Under the pieces are notes generated by a model. That model saw only the letters and a list, made by a program, of their open reading frames with translations. It was not told the DNA's origin and did no database searches. DNA of 64,000 nt from positions 557,394-621,393 of the forward strand of contig WACJ01000224.1 of the NCBI GenBank assembly GCA_008973525.1, written 5' to 3'. Source of the DNA: Stenopsyche tienmushanensis (Eukaryota; Arthropoda; Insecta; Trichoptera; Stenopsychidae). Shown here one piece after another: positions 1 to 11,169 of this stretch. Made by a program: the position numbers and the translations under genes. Each line of letters opens with the position of its first letter. The stretch's first letter is position 1.

Positions 1-239
1 AAATTCTGGTCAAAAATTTCGAGAGGCGAGATTTAATTGTGTTCAATTTGATTCTTAGTGTATAATATTTTTACTGGAATGGTGTTGTATACCTCTCCTA
101 TTCATATTATACTTGCTTCTGTCGTAAAATGATATTTTTCACAATGATATAATCGTCTTTTGTATTGACTTAAGAGTTGAAATGTGAAATTGATGCTATC
201 TCGTGCCAAGATAAATTGCGCTTCAGTCACTCCAAATTT
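1..239. other. AT-rich sequence, no gene recognised
   Basis: No recognisable coding, repeat or RNA signal is visible in this stretch. Confidence 0.5.
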
Positions 240-540
240 CTGGTCTCCCCTATTGTCATCGCTCATATCTGATTATACCATTTCCACAAGCTGTTGACCT
301 GCTCAAATTTGTCAATCGATATTGTGTGACAGAAATCAAGATATGTTCCTTTGTGCCCTTCTCCACATATTCGAGATCCTGGACCACCACACCAGAACAC
401 ACCATATGTCGAGATTGCCATGGAGGACTTAACTAATTGCACGGGGTGGGGGTCGAACGCAGGGGTTGCCAAGCTACGGAGCGTGGGGCGCCGAGATCTT
501 AGCACGCGATTGTAGTATCGTTTCGACGTCAAATGGGGAA
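240..540 (-). repeat. GC-richer block with a tRNA-like B-box (possible SINE remnant)
   Basis: This block is clearly GC-richer than its surroundings. On the minus strand, around 505-435, it contains GCGTTCGACCCC, which resembles an RNA polymerase III B-box, preceded by a stretch that could be a worn tRNA-like arm. No good A-box was found. The 89-codon open frame on the minus strand shows no family resemblance and is probably chance. A degenerate tRNA-derived SINE, different from the main SINE family of this window, is one reading; an unrelated GC-rich unique block is the other. Confidence 0.25.
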
Positions 541-1029
541 ACGATTTTTCATCCGGACAGGTCCATTTAGTAGAAGTAACGTTTCACTAATAGTCGGAAG
601 TGTAACGTATCGCGACGGGACTCTACGTATGTCACGATTTATATATTTTTTTGGTGGAAAACGAACTGGCCGGAAAGACTTTGAGCATTGATCCCCTCAT
701 TTCTACCACACGCTAGAAAAGCTGTTCTACGAAGAGAGGGTCTATAATTAAAGATAGAAGGATTTTTGAGAATCTGGATTTTCCTTTGTCGGCAATAGTA
801 TTCCTTTTGAACCAAACGTTCGTTATGTTCGACCTTTGAGGTGCAATCAAAGTTACGACTTAACTTGTCAACGTTAAATAATATACGAGTATTAAGGGTC
901 CAGAAAGAAATTGCGCATATTTTAACATTTCTTTTCCGCATTTTTTTAAAACATTCGTATAAAATGTTTTAAAATCAGTTTACAGTTACAGTTTTTTAAG
1001 TGAAACTTTTATAAGAAGAACACATCTAC
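541..1029. other. no gene recognised; one unassigned 100-codon minus-strand frame
   Basis: A 100-codon open frame (639-941, minus) has ordinary composition and no motif I recognise. The rest is AT-rich. The frame may be chance or a fragment of an unrecognised element. Confidence 0.3.
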
Positions 1030-1474
1030 AGGCTTGGCCATCTACATGCTCAAGCAAGTCGTCAGGTATTACACCAGCAGAAGAACAGTCGTCTATTCTG
1101 CTTTCTCGACCTGAGTAAGGCATTTGATCCCGTTGACCGGACCTTACTCTGGGACAAGCTGAGAGAGATAGGTGCCCCTTCTACTCTGGTCGATCTGTTG
1201 GCCAGTTGGTATCGTGGGCAGTGCTATATAGTGCGCTGGAATGATCATCTATCGAGCTCTTTCAGCACCGATCGACGATCTCTCCTTGGTACTCAGAGAG
1301 ACCGCAGCTGGTTGCCAAATGGGCGGAAAGTGCATGAACCACATCCTATATGCAGATGACATGGTACTGTTGGCGCTTTCAATCAAGGTGCTGAGAGCGC
1401 TATTAGACGTCTGCGTGGATTACACCATCACCCACAAACTAACTTTCAATATACCTAAGTCAGTGTGCAAGTGA
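1030..1474 (+). pseudogene. LINE (non-LTR) reverse transcriptase fragment, internally deleted
   Basis: Reading across three frames on the plus strand gives the order of a non-LTR reverse transcriptase. About 1033-1090 reads AIYMLKQVVRYY. From 1095 comes FCFLDLSKAFD, which carries the first catalytic Asp. A different frame (1241-1474) contains LYADDMVLLA, the catalytic A/YADD block, followed by a KSV-type motif. The block that normally lies between them (NGVRQGGxLSPxLFN) is missing near 1255-1275: SSSF runs straight into a piece ending IDDLS, with a frame change. The copy therefore lacks the template-grip motif and cannot be functional. Only part of the RT domain remains; no endonuclease, ORF1 or tail is seen. 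The clade is not resolved (CR1/Nimb-like types are possible); it is not close to the two R1-clade copies in this window. Confidence 0.8.
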
Positions 1475-1550
1475 CTAAAAAACGAGAAAGTGCATTGACC
1501 TTATGTATTTTATCCGTTGCTTGCGTAAAAGACGTCGTAAACGAAGTGGA

Positions 1551-1572
1551 CGCTATAGGAGGGTTGACTGTA
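1551..1572 (+). repeat. solo Tigger/pogo-like terminal repeat
   Basis: The 20 bases ending at 1570, CGCTATAGGAGGGTTGACTG, differ by one base from the right terminus of the Tigger-like element at 6750-8121 and are likewise followed by TA. No matching left terminus or transposase was found nearby, so this is probably the surviving end of a second copy. Confidence 0.5.
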
Positions 1573-1805
1573 CCAACCTAAGTGTGTGGCATCATAGACT
1601 ACAGACAAGAGTTGAGCATAGAGTCTGAGAGGTTTGTCTTAGTCATTTTTCAAGATAAACGATATTTGGAAAAAATATTTAGCAGTTTTAATAAAATTTC
1701 GCATCTATTCGCATATTTTAACAATTTCGCAACAATTTTGCATTTATCGCATCTATCGCAAAACGCGATAATCACGTATCTCTAAGCATAACGCATGTTA
1801 TAGAG
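1573..1805. other. AT-rich spacer with CGCAT-type short repeats
   Basis: Around 1700-1770 the words CGCAT and CGCAA recur at irregular short spacing (a cryptic low-complexity repeat). No gene is recognised; the short open frame here is explained by that composition. Confidence 0.4.
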
Positions 1806-3185
1806 CAGCGCTTCTTAAACTTATGTAGTCCGTGGACCCCATTTTGAATAAATTTTTCTTCGCGGACCTCCTCTTGAACAACATTTTTTTACGTCTTCTA
1901 ATTATGACCTTTGACTCTCGGCCCTTGATATACGCGGTTTCCTATTACGCAACATTTAGACAGTGAACGTCTTAGTTTTTTAATTGAAGCTTTGGAATTT
2001 TAACCGCGATTTATACATACGGCGTGAAAGTGAACTTTTTTGAATTCCTTGAATTACGCGGTGTGTCACAAACCTGAATTTTTGAGACCTACAGGTAAAT
2101 CCGCTACTGACAATAATAAATATTGGTAAAAATGTATTACTGGATATTTTAATAAATGGTGTTGCATATAATTTGGTATTGCAAAGAATTTCAAAAATTA
2201 CAAATCATGACACATTTAACCCATATTTTATTGGTTTTATTTATATTTATTGGTTAAAATAGGTCTTATGTTATCTATAGATACTTTAGACTTAATAAGA
2301 TGAGTGAATTTTTTTTTTTAAACCAGAAGCGCAATTTCGGGCTCTATGTTGGAAGATTTTATTCTAAGGTCCTCTTCTACATTGAGCTTGTTTTTATATT
2401 TTGATTTCATATAAAATATTACCGAAAGTCTGTTCACATAAATATCTTGTTGAAAATGGAATCGAATGTTGGAGTGCAAGTGCAGTCCAAAAGCTTGTCA
2501 GTTCAGTTTCGTTGAATTGTAGTTTCATGAACGTATCGCAGGATAGTCCTGTGTGAATGTCCTGTTCATACGTAGATAAGTATTTATTAGCAGTGACTTC
2601 CGTGTTGAATGGATCTCTAATCCAGTTGTTGTCAGAAATAGAACTGAAAAAATAGTTCCTAAAGTTGCATATTAGAGTCATTAAATGTTCAACAAAAATC
2701 TGCCGAATTTTATCAAGATACTCCACATTTAAAGTTTCTATAAAATCGTTGAGCGTTGAAAAAGACTCATACACACATTCTTGAATGTGTTTCGACCATA
2801 AATGATTTTTTTTTATAATCGCTTATATTTTATCTTCAACTTTATTACAGCACGAACTGCAAAATATTTCTATCGTTCAAAATAAATTATAAACACAAAT
2901 CTTTTTCAGCTTAAAATTACAAAAAAACACTGCCGATAATCTTTCAACCGTTATAAAATGTAGGTATAATTTTGTCGGATTAAATATTAAGTTCTGTCGA
3001 CTTTCTAAGAAAGTAAACATATTTTTATGGTGGAACGAATATGTTTGGCGTACCTTTTGTTACTTAAACAAAGACAGGAAGAGCCTGAAAGTAAAAAAAA
3101 ATCTTTCGACATTCTTCCTTCATCCTTTCCAGTTTCACAACCATTTTTTAAATTTTCTTCGCGGACCCCTGTTTAAGAACGGCTG
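1806..3185 (-). mobile_element. hAT-superfamily DNA transposon, decayed
   Basis: The left end (CAGCGCTTCTTAAAC) and the reverse complement of the right end (CAGCCGTTCTTAAAC) form imperfect terminal inverted repeats of hAT type. Inside each lies a CGCGGACC- or CGTGGACC-type subterminal motif, a common feature of arthropod hAT ends. The interior carries a minus-strand transposase remnant (2394-2774). The flanking 8-mers (1798-1805 and 3186-3193) do not match, so the target duplication has decayed or one end has been displaced. At about 1.4 kb the copy is shorter than an autonomous hAT element, so most of the transposase has been deleted. Confidence 0.75.
2394..2774 (-). pseudogene. hAT transposase C-terminal remnant (Buster/ZBED-like)
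   Basis: This 126-codon minus-strand frame has the spacing of the C-terminal part of hAT transposases of the Buster/ZBED5-like group. WIRDPF lies near residue 52, LSCDTFMKLQF near 77-87, a FW pair near 94, and FSTRYLCEQTFG near 106-117. The LCE glutamate is the last catalytic residue of the hAT DDE fold. The first two catalytic Asp regions, the zinc finger and most of the RNase-H core are absent. It lies inside the hAT element at 1806-3185, in agreement with its identity. The remaining frame is free of stops, which is unusual for such a truncated copy, but it has no independent start context. I infer a dead fragment. Confidence 0.8.
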
Positions 3186-5209
3186 GGCTAGGCTATATCA
3201 ATTTATGCAAATGCCACTATTTTTAGACATAGAGCTAAACTATATAAACATCTTTCAAAGCTAACACTGTAGAGTTCATATTATAATAGGAGGGGACATT
3301 ATCGCAAAAACTTTCGTATTATTCCTTTACATTTTTTTAAATGCGTACTTATACATCTTTTTGAGGATAGAATATTTTAGTCTGAAATGTGCATTTCTGT
3401 GTTCCATAGTAGAACAACATGTCAAACATATGACTATTCAGTACTTTCCACACGTAACAAAGAAAAGCAGATTAACACGTATGGTTCTTTGTTGTTAAGA
3501 CAAATGATTTATCTTTTTATTGCATTAATTTATAAATAGGAATAAAATTATTTAGCTTGGATTAAATTGCAATTAATGAAATAATTGGACTTGGTCTAAA
3601 AAATAACGTCTCTCTTCGAATCAAACTGCCATTGTGGACGCAATCTTAAGCTTGATCATATACCTTTTATGTGAAAAATTCAAAAGTATAATTACTAAAT
3701 AAATGAGTTATTTTGGTCGTCATACCAAGTATTACCAATTTAATATGTCATAATGTTGTTAATTTTTGATTTTTTATTAAAATGTCCTACTTGAGAATTA
3801 TTGATGGGACAAAATTGTAGTTTTTTTTTTGTTTTCACAAGCTTTCTATGACACAGAATACAGTTTTAAATTGTATAATTACTGTCTATAACAAAAAATA
3901 GCTTTGTAGTAATAGGGGCAAAATTTCATTCGCTTAAAATTCTTACTTTCTAATAGCCACTCATCGCTTTAATTTATTGACAAAAAACGTCGCATTGTTT
4001 TGTTTATCAACATGCTATTGGGTTTTATTTCAATATATTTTCTTTTCCATGATCATGTTTTTCTTAATTAACGTTGATTATAATATCATGGATATGATAA
4101 AACTTAGAGAAATCGATATATTATTATACTTTTGAGAAGACAAGATCTTCTTAAGGGTATCGTGGATGATTTGTTATAACAATTATCTTTTTAAGTTCAT
4201 TTAGTGCTGGAACTATTGCCATTTGCTTAATTTATTTATATGATGACAAGCAAAAGGAGCACGACCAAAAGACTATTAATTAAGATGACATGAAGGTATT
4301 TTTGTGATTCAAGAGACTGACATAAATACGTTCCTTATCCATTTTTTGATGCTGGTGACAATCATCGAAAAACATCTCTTATTTCCAATTGCTGAGGATC
4401 AATTTTTCCAGAGCACTTTTCCGAGATGGAAAATTTGATATATTACAGTTTAAGGGGAATTGTTTGGCCATTTGGGAATAATAATTTCTATCATGCTCAA
4501 ATCCATGACATGGATGGCGGAAATGTCCTCGATGATTGATAACCGTAAGTACTCATTTCTTCTACCCACCCTTACGAATAAATATGCCTAATGGAATTTT
4601 TATGACGCTAATGTGGGTTCACTGATGAATGTATTCTTGAGGAAATGATAATGCATACGTTTGCCATTCACTATTGGCAAATATAGGGATAAACCATCCG
4701 CTAATTTACATACAAGTTAAATGACCATGGAGAGGCAATGGCTGATAAAAAAGGCTTGTTGTAAATGAAGCTTGCGCCGGGAAGAGATGGAATCTTCTAC
4801 GACGATTTACTGCGAAACAAATGGTTCACTTTGCTTTTCTAGAAGATATACACACGAAGTCCTTTTATTTGGCACTCAATAAACTAATACTTTGAACCTC
4901 TAATGTCTTGTGCTCATTTCACAACATTTAAAAAGAACATTTTTTTGTCTCTTACTGGCCAAGTATGGCAGCAGAGGTACAGTTTATTATTAAAACATAA
5001 TAATTTAAATAAAACTCATCATAGGCTTCAACATAATATTTGTCGATTGTATAACTGACTGAATGTTCTGTCGCTAGTTTGCGTTTTTGGTAGGAAGTTT
5101 GTATAATATTTACAATAAGGTAGAGCATACTTAATTCTTAACATTGGTATAATTTTCATTGCCAATTTATAAGATCAATGATTCAGTTACTTCATTATAG
5201 ATTTGCTCA
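3186..5209. other. 2 kb AT-rich sequence, no gene recognised
   Basis: No reading frame of note and no clear repeat ends. Around 4300-4560 base composition is more balanced and a GTAAGT word occurs at 4543-4548, but no acceptable open frame leads into it, so I do not call an exon. Confidence 0.4.
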
Positions 5210-5220
5210 TTGGTCTATAT

Positions 5221-5681
5221 TTTCTTTAAAGTCCTTATGACGTCCATCAAAGCATGAATCTTTGATGTGTCATACCCGATGTCGGATATAGGAGATCTCC
5301 ATAGGAGATCTTACTTGGGAAATTATTTAATGTAGTGGTTTCCCGTTGCCTTCCACGCGTGATAAAGTAAGGATAGGATTATTTGGAAAGGTAGGAGAGT
5401 AGAGAATCTATGAGTGAGTAGCGAAATTATCATTATATATAATTGATAATTTAATTATTGTTGCAAATTCAATCACTCACTCATGGACGTCCCTGCACAA
5501 CTTTATTAATCGCCTCAGAATTTACTTTTTCTGATCCAGGAAATCAGGGTAAATCTGGATCGAGACAATCGATCAGAAATATTAATATTTCCAATCTCTC
5601 AAATTTGTTGGTACGGTGAAAATTATTTCCACAATCTGGATTTGAACCCGAATCTTTGCAACAGGAGTCCAGGATCTAAGT
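5221..5681 (-). mobile_element. tRNA-derived SINE, copy A (minus strand, 5'-truncated)
   Basis: This copy matches the SINE at 47995-48483 over its whole length. It is bounded by an exact 11-bp direct repeat (TTGGTCTATAT at 5210-5220 and 5682-5692), the target duplication expected of LINE-mobilised insertion. Read on the minus strand it starts inside the tRNA-like head, just after the A-box, and retains the B-box (GGGTTCAAATCC near 5650). It ends with ACTTTAAAGAAAA. The missing first bases of the head indicate 5' truncation during integration. Non-coding; it depends on a partner LINE for movement. Confidence 0.85.
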
Positions 5682-5692
5682 TTGGTCTATAT

Positions 5693-6749
5693 ATAAAACA
5701 CTTTATTGTTTTGCATTATTTAGCAAAAAGCAATCTGTGTTGACGTAACTCACATAAAATAATGAAAGAAAGAAAACCTAAAAGGAAGAATTGATTTTAT
5801 TATTGTATTTAATAATTTTAAACTGACTACTATTGAAAATTTCTTCGAGAAATTTCAAAATGGTGATAAAGAGCGGGATCCATATATTTCGAAAATCATA
5901 AGATGATGAAGTAATTATACTCTATACAGCAAAAATAACCTAAACAAAAATAAAAGAGATAGAAGATTAACATTATTTATAGGTATAAAAATAATATCTT
6001 ACATAGTAATAGAGATAAAAAAAAAATCCCACAATTACGAACTCTTATAATAAGAGCCCGAGAGCTAATATTATTTACAAATATTTACTGTAAAGAAATC
6101 TAGAAATATTTATGATTTAATTAACAATAATGTAAACCTTTTTAACATAATCATATTTCATATTTGGATTACATTTAACTTGCACACTTCACAAACGCAG
6201 AAATCAAATAATGAACAAGTAGCTATGATTTTATAATAAATTCAAATATTATATTATATATATTTCAACTAATGTGATGTATTAATGACCAATGTATAAT
6301 GATTTTTTTTCTCTTCAAATGCCCTAAATACAAGCCTATTTACTTCATAAAAATAGGGTTACAGATATTAAAAGTTTGTAGCTTCCATTGAATTTTAATG
6401 AATTCCAACAAGAAATAATATGAAAAATTGATATCTTTGAACTTTACACTTATGTGGGTCTTAAAATGAATATTTCGAGGTCAGCCATAAATAATCCGGG
6501 ATAAAAACAATCACAGGAAGAATTTGACATATAGCAGTGCACTGCAATCACTGTGTCGCGATACACTACTGTGCCTCAACTATTAATATTAAATGACGAT
6601 AATATCTGTTGGTTAAAGAGTATATATTGTAGTAATTACTTTTAGTTAAGAAGGAATAGAATGAGAAAATATTTGTCTTGGAATCAATGTCATAGATCTG
6701 TACTGAATGCTTGGAATTCATTAGTATAAATGATTATTGCTTTTTTATA
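5693..6749. other. AT-rich sequence, no gene recognised
   Basis: Very AT-rich with short A and T tracts. No coding or repeat structure that I can support. Confidence 0.4.
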
Positions 6750-8121
6750 CAGTGGACCCTGCTATAATGAACATTTTTCCCTCTATAATGGATAATTATG
6801 TTTTGGTCATATCATTCGAGAGATAAGACTGTACTTTATATTTTATCAAATAACGTAATAAGGTACAATCTGTTACAATTATTCCTGTAAGCGTCAATTT
6901 CTTTCTTTTGTAGTTCAATGCTTAATGTTTTTTTTTAAATTATACTGATATTATTTATATCCTTTACAACTGTGAAAGAAAACTATCAAATTAAATATTC
7001 ATGGATTTATTATTATTTCTTAATTATGCTATCTAATGGACCCGAACGTATTTCGCTAGAAAAAAAGCACACCTTTTGGAACCTATAAAATGCAGTGAAT
7101 AATGCGGAGAAATTAATAAAATATTGAATAATTTAATATGAGAAGGTCTATAATTTCTAGGATTCGAAAAAGGGAAGATAAAATACGAAATAAAATTTAA
7201 ATTAGATCATCAGTCAGTATAAATCAAATTGTTCGTTTAAAAAATAATTCATTGGCTAGAACGGAAAGCTGTTTAATAATATGGATTGAAGATTGTCGTC
7301 AAAAAATATACCCCTGGATGGACATATTATATGATTAAAAGAAAATAAATCAAATTATTTGAGTATTTAAAAGAAAAAGAACGTGACTCTAAGGAAACAT
7401 TTACCGCTAGTAATGGATGGTTTGAAGGATTTAAAAGATGATTTTCTTTAAATAACATCAAAATACAAGGTGAACGTTCTTCAGCCGACATAGATGCTGC
7501 TAATATTTTTATAAATCAATTTAAGACGATTATACAAATGAGAGGTTATACAGCTAAAATTCTGGTTATTATTGATAAATCATTCAAAAAATATATATCA
7601 TCCTAACGTAAAAGTAATATTTGTATCACCAAACGCCATATCGTTAATTCAGCCATTAGATCAAGGTATAATCAAAGTTTTTAAATTACATTGTATACGC
7701 CATACATTTTAATTCATTGTAGATAAATTAGATACCAATTCCGACTACACATTATTGAAAGTATGGAAAGATTTTTCGATTTTAAATTGCGTTGAAATTA
7801 TTGATTCCTGTGTCAAAGAGATGAAATCTTCTACTCTAAATGCATGCTGGAGATGTATTTAGCCTGAGGTTGTATTGAAAGAACTTAGATCAATTTCATT
7901 ATTGAATGAAAACAACCGAATAATTAATATAGCTTGATCTTTGGGCGGGGAAGGACTCAATGTCACGAACGAAAACGATATTAATGATTTGATAAATAAT
8001 GACATAGAATTAAATGAAGAAGATTTGGTAGCTCTAACTGACGAAACAGGTAGTAATATCAGCGCCTTCTTAGTCATCTTATACTCTGGTTCCTATCCCG
8101 CCGCTATAGGAGGGTCGACTG
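6750..8121 (+). mobile_element. Tigger/pogo-like DNA transposon, end to end, 1.37 kb
   Basis: The left end starts CAGTGGACCCTGCTATAATG. The reverse complement of the right end starts CAGTCGACCCTCCTATAGCG. Both are flanked by TA (6748-6749 and 8122-8123), the target duplication of the Tc1/mariner/pogo superfamily. The interior reads on the plus strand as a broken CENP-B-domain DDE transposase. It is shorter than a full Tigger (about 2.3-2.5 kb), so internal deletion has occurred. Stops and frame shifts make it inactive. Confidence 0.9.
7140..8075 (+). pseudogene. Tigger/CENP-B-like transposase relic
   Basis: Translation across frames on the plus strand gives, in order: a worn N-terminal HTH region (about 7145-7260); a CENP-B HTH-like SNGWFEGFKR near 7412-7440; then ERSSADIDAANIFINQF and a later LVIIDKS piece (about 7565-7585); next VIFVSPNAISLIQPLDQGII (about 7618-7675), the diagnostic PPN-x-TSLIQPLDQG block of the Tigger/CENP-B/jerky DDE family; and KVWKDFSILNCVEIIDSC further on. 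The block carrying the first catalytic Asp, which usually precedes LVIIDN, has been deleted, and the DN motif reads DKS. In-frame stops occur throughout. The terminal inverted repeats of 6750-8121 enclose it exactly as expected. Confidence 0.85.
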
Positions 8122-8123
8122 TA

Positions 8124-8988
8124 TCATGAAACGATAAATCTTGAAATTGTTGAAGTACAAGTAATTGAAATTAATACGGCGGCCAGGATTTGCCTTAAAC
8201 ACAATTTGAAAATAATTTATTTTTTAGAACAAAAATTCAATTAACATAATGAATAAAACGAGCATATTTTTAATACAATAAACTTCAAATAGGAATATGA
8301 GATTAAATAGCAATTTAAAGGCTTATTAACAGATTTGTAAAAAGAAGAAGCCAGTAGCATATGGTAACTAGAAACTATCGATTTAGCAATAATGAACTTT
8401 TCTCGATTTTTTCAATGGAACAATAATTTATTATTTCAAGGCTTGTAAAATTTAATATGCTCGCGTGATGTTTTCCAAATTAGACTAAAAGCTTTTCAGT
8501 TAATTAAAATTACCTTGTTAATATGGTATTATCTTTAGACGGCAGGTCTTTGGGGAGATAAAAAAAGGTTTTGCAAATTTATATAAAATATTTTCGGTTT
8601 CTACAAAATCCAAAAGAATCTGATATTAATATCCAAGTTGACGCTTCGACTATGTAAATGGAGTGCTGCTGCAAATATTTGACCATGGATATAACTCGGT
8701 TTCAAGTTACTTGGTCACGATGCGCGTGCCCTTTTCTCGCCAAATTTACTCCTTTTGTTTACCAACATCGACCGAAAGAAAACGACCCAGACTTCTACAT
8801 GGGTTTACTTTATATAATCATCATGCTTTTATCGAACTGAATATGGGAGAAATAAGATAAGGAGCTCCCAACGAGTTTTCCTGGAGGAAATATAGTCAGT
8901 TTTGTAGCTGATGTACATCATCACAAACAATATTTTAAAATAAAATATGCTACTTTTTCATATAAAACATACAAATATATATATACAG
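8124..8988. other. spacer; balanced-composition block at 8640-8870
   Basis: Mostly AT-rich. The segment 8640-8870 is less AT-rich and carries two overlapping short open frames (60 and 65 codons) with no recognisable family. It has neither a convincing splice site pair nor repeat ends. It could be a non-coding regulatory block or part of an old repeat. Confidence 0.3.
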
Positions 8989-9420
8989 GGTGTTTTGCAC
9001 ATGGATCAACAATTTATTTTTTGGTGGTTTAGTCTCTATATACTAAATATCAGGGTTGTCGTAATCGATTTTTTTTGCAACATTTTGTAAAGATACCCAA
9101 AATTTCACCTTTAAACAGTTATAACATTTTAATCTGTGGTTTTAATGGCACAAAATAACTGTTTTGTATTTTTCAATGTTTTTTTAATCTAAATAAACCA
9201 TAATTATATGCAATTGGCTTAAAGAAAATCACTTCTGAGCTTTCAAAGTCACTTAAAATGTGCAAACGAATGAGAAACGTAAAATTCTAAATTCTTTATA
9301 CAAAAAACCAACGCCTCTTTTGAACTTAGTTTAGTTTTAAAAATATGTATTGTATGACATGTAGCATATCCAACGATATGCTACATGTCATACAATTTAT
9401 TCAATCATTTAAGTCAATAA
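8989..9420. repeat. dispersed repeat with ACAGGGTG end and perfect hairpin
   Basis: This repeat begins ACAGGGTGTTTTGCAC, a terminal motif seen in many arthropod interspersed repeats. Two other places share parts of it in reverse complement. 24640-24790 shares ATGACATGTAGCATATC and the AAACTAAGTTC stretch. 20395-20460 shares GGTGAAATTTTGG and CAAAATGTTG. The perfect inverted repeat near its right end (9349-9396) is listed separately. No coding capacity is seen; a non-autonomous element of unknown class is the likely explanation. Confidence 0.55.
9349..9396. repeat. perfect 22-bp inverted repeat, 4-base loop
   Basis: Positions 9349-9370 and 9375-9396 are exact reverse complements around a CAAC spacer, giving a perfect hairpin in RNA or a cruciform in DNA. 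The related copy near 24650 keeps a single arm (ATGACATGTAGCATATC), so the palindrome is either a local duplication of one arm or an ancestral trait lost in the other copy. Confidence 0.95.
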
Positions 9421-11168
9421 ATAGTTAAACTTGAAGAGGTACCAGTTTGCCAAGGTCAAAGTTAAGGAAATACTCTTTATGCTAATGATGTTTTTATTAA
9501 ATTTATTTACAAAATTTGTTTTTAAAGTGGAAAAAGTTCTTAAAGTGACCCGCCTTAAGAACCGTTGTTATAGATGACCTTCGTAGAATTCAATATTGAG
9601 AAAATACAAAGTTTATTTAGTGATATATCATACGTTTGTAAGCGTATGGATTATAATATATTTTATTATAGACTGCATTATTTAAGAATTCTACGCAAGC
9701 GATGTAAAATACTTCGAAAAAATTTTGTTGGGCGAAAATTACGTGTGCATATAACGACAAGGATGTTGAATATGAAAGCCATAAAAAGCACTATACGAGA
9801 TTATATTTGAGACAATTTTGAAAATAAACAGAGTTTGCGGACTACAGAGCAAATAAGCAATGTTATTATGCTATTCTCTAATAACATCAGAGATAATTAT
9901 AAACACGTTTCAACTTTAATTAAGTGGTTCCCTTAAATTTACTGAGTGTCCATACGCGTACTTATAATTAGCCAAGATATCGTCTTAATAATCCAAAGAA
10001 CGTTATATGATACATAATACCAAACATTGTTGTCATTTTGGTATAAAATTATTCTACAAAAAAGTTGGATAGTTCTCGAGCAAATTTAAGAAAAACCAAA
10101 TGTTATCAATTTGCTCCCCAAGCGTTTCTTTTCCAGCAGCAATATTGTTAGATAGATTTCATCAATTTTTTTGATAAACGTAATTGAGTAAGTGGTATCA
10201 AACACCCTTCAAAAATATACAAAGGATGCAAAAATGTCTATTGCGTACTATTTAGAGCGCATTCGGGCGTTTCGTCTCATCAATTTCAACTAAAGCTTTC
10301 ATATTACTCACATACTTTAATGACAGACCTAGTATAATTTAATGACGCTTATCTATTTATTTACATTATTGTGTATATAGTTAAGATTTTCATGGAATTG
10401 GCAAAGACATCAGGTTTAACCTACCCTTGGAGGAATCCGCAGGGCTTCTTTATCTGTTGGAAGAACTACCAAGAAGCCAACCCTTCAATATTTGCTTTCT
10501 GTACACAAGTGCCGTATAACATACGTCTGCGCACAAGAAGGCTTCGTTTATTTCGCACAATATATTGGATATCGGCTATGTACCGAAGTAATGTTTATTG
10601 ACTCTTTACAGCTCAATATTTCATCTATAAAGTTATCGATTTTATTCCGAAGGACCTACCAAAAATTTGACACAGATAAATTATAAACCATAAAAGGCAA
10701 ATTTATAAGATATAAAATAAAGATTCAAAAAATATTAGCCAATTACATTTGAATTTTAAAAAAATAGTCGCATACGAAACTATTATACACAAAATAAAAT
10801 CTATACTACCACAATGCAAAACATACCACCACGTCAAGTGACAACATCTATACAATGCCATGCCGTACTTTAAACGTAAATTTCTCACAAAGTTACAACG
10901 CTGCATTCCACTTAAATAATTTGCATTCAAGTGATCGTTTTTTTTCTCTTTGTGCTTATTAAGGAATTTTTATACGATTATTCATAATATTTATTGTGTT
11001 TTAGCAATTAACAAGAGAGATAGGATGGTTGATCAGATTGCCATTAATTAGAGTTAATTTTTTAAAGCTTCTATCCGATATTTCAAACCTCCTGCCAGAT
11101 TCATAATGCGATCAGATACCTGTTTCTAATATTTTAACCTATTTAAAAACACAAACACACACAAATAT
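9421..11168. other. AT-rich sequence, no gene recognised
   Basis: Short open frames at 9574-9810 and 10371-10686 have no recognisable motif and no repeat ends around them. The part around 10380-10600 is less AT-rich than its surroundings. Nothing further can be supported. Confidence 0.4.
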
Positions 11169-11169
11169 A

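Noticed and set aside
4300..4560. Exon candidate ending at GTAAGT (4543-4548)
   Set aside because: All frames leading to the donor contain stops shortly before it and no family resemblance was seen.
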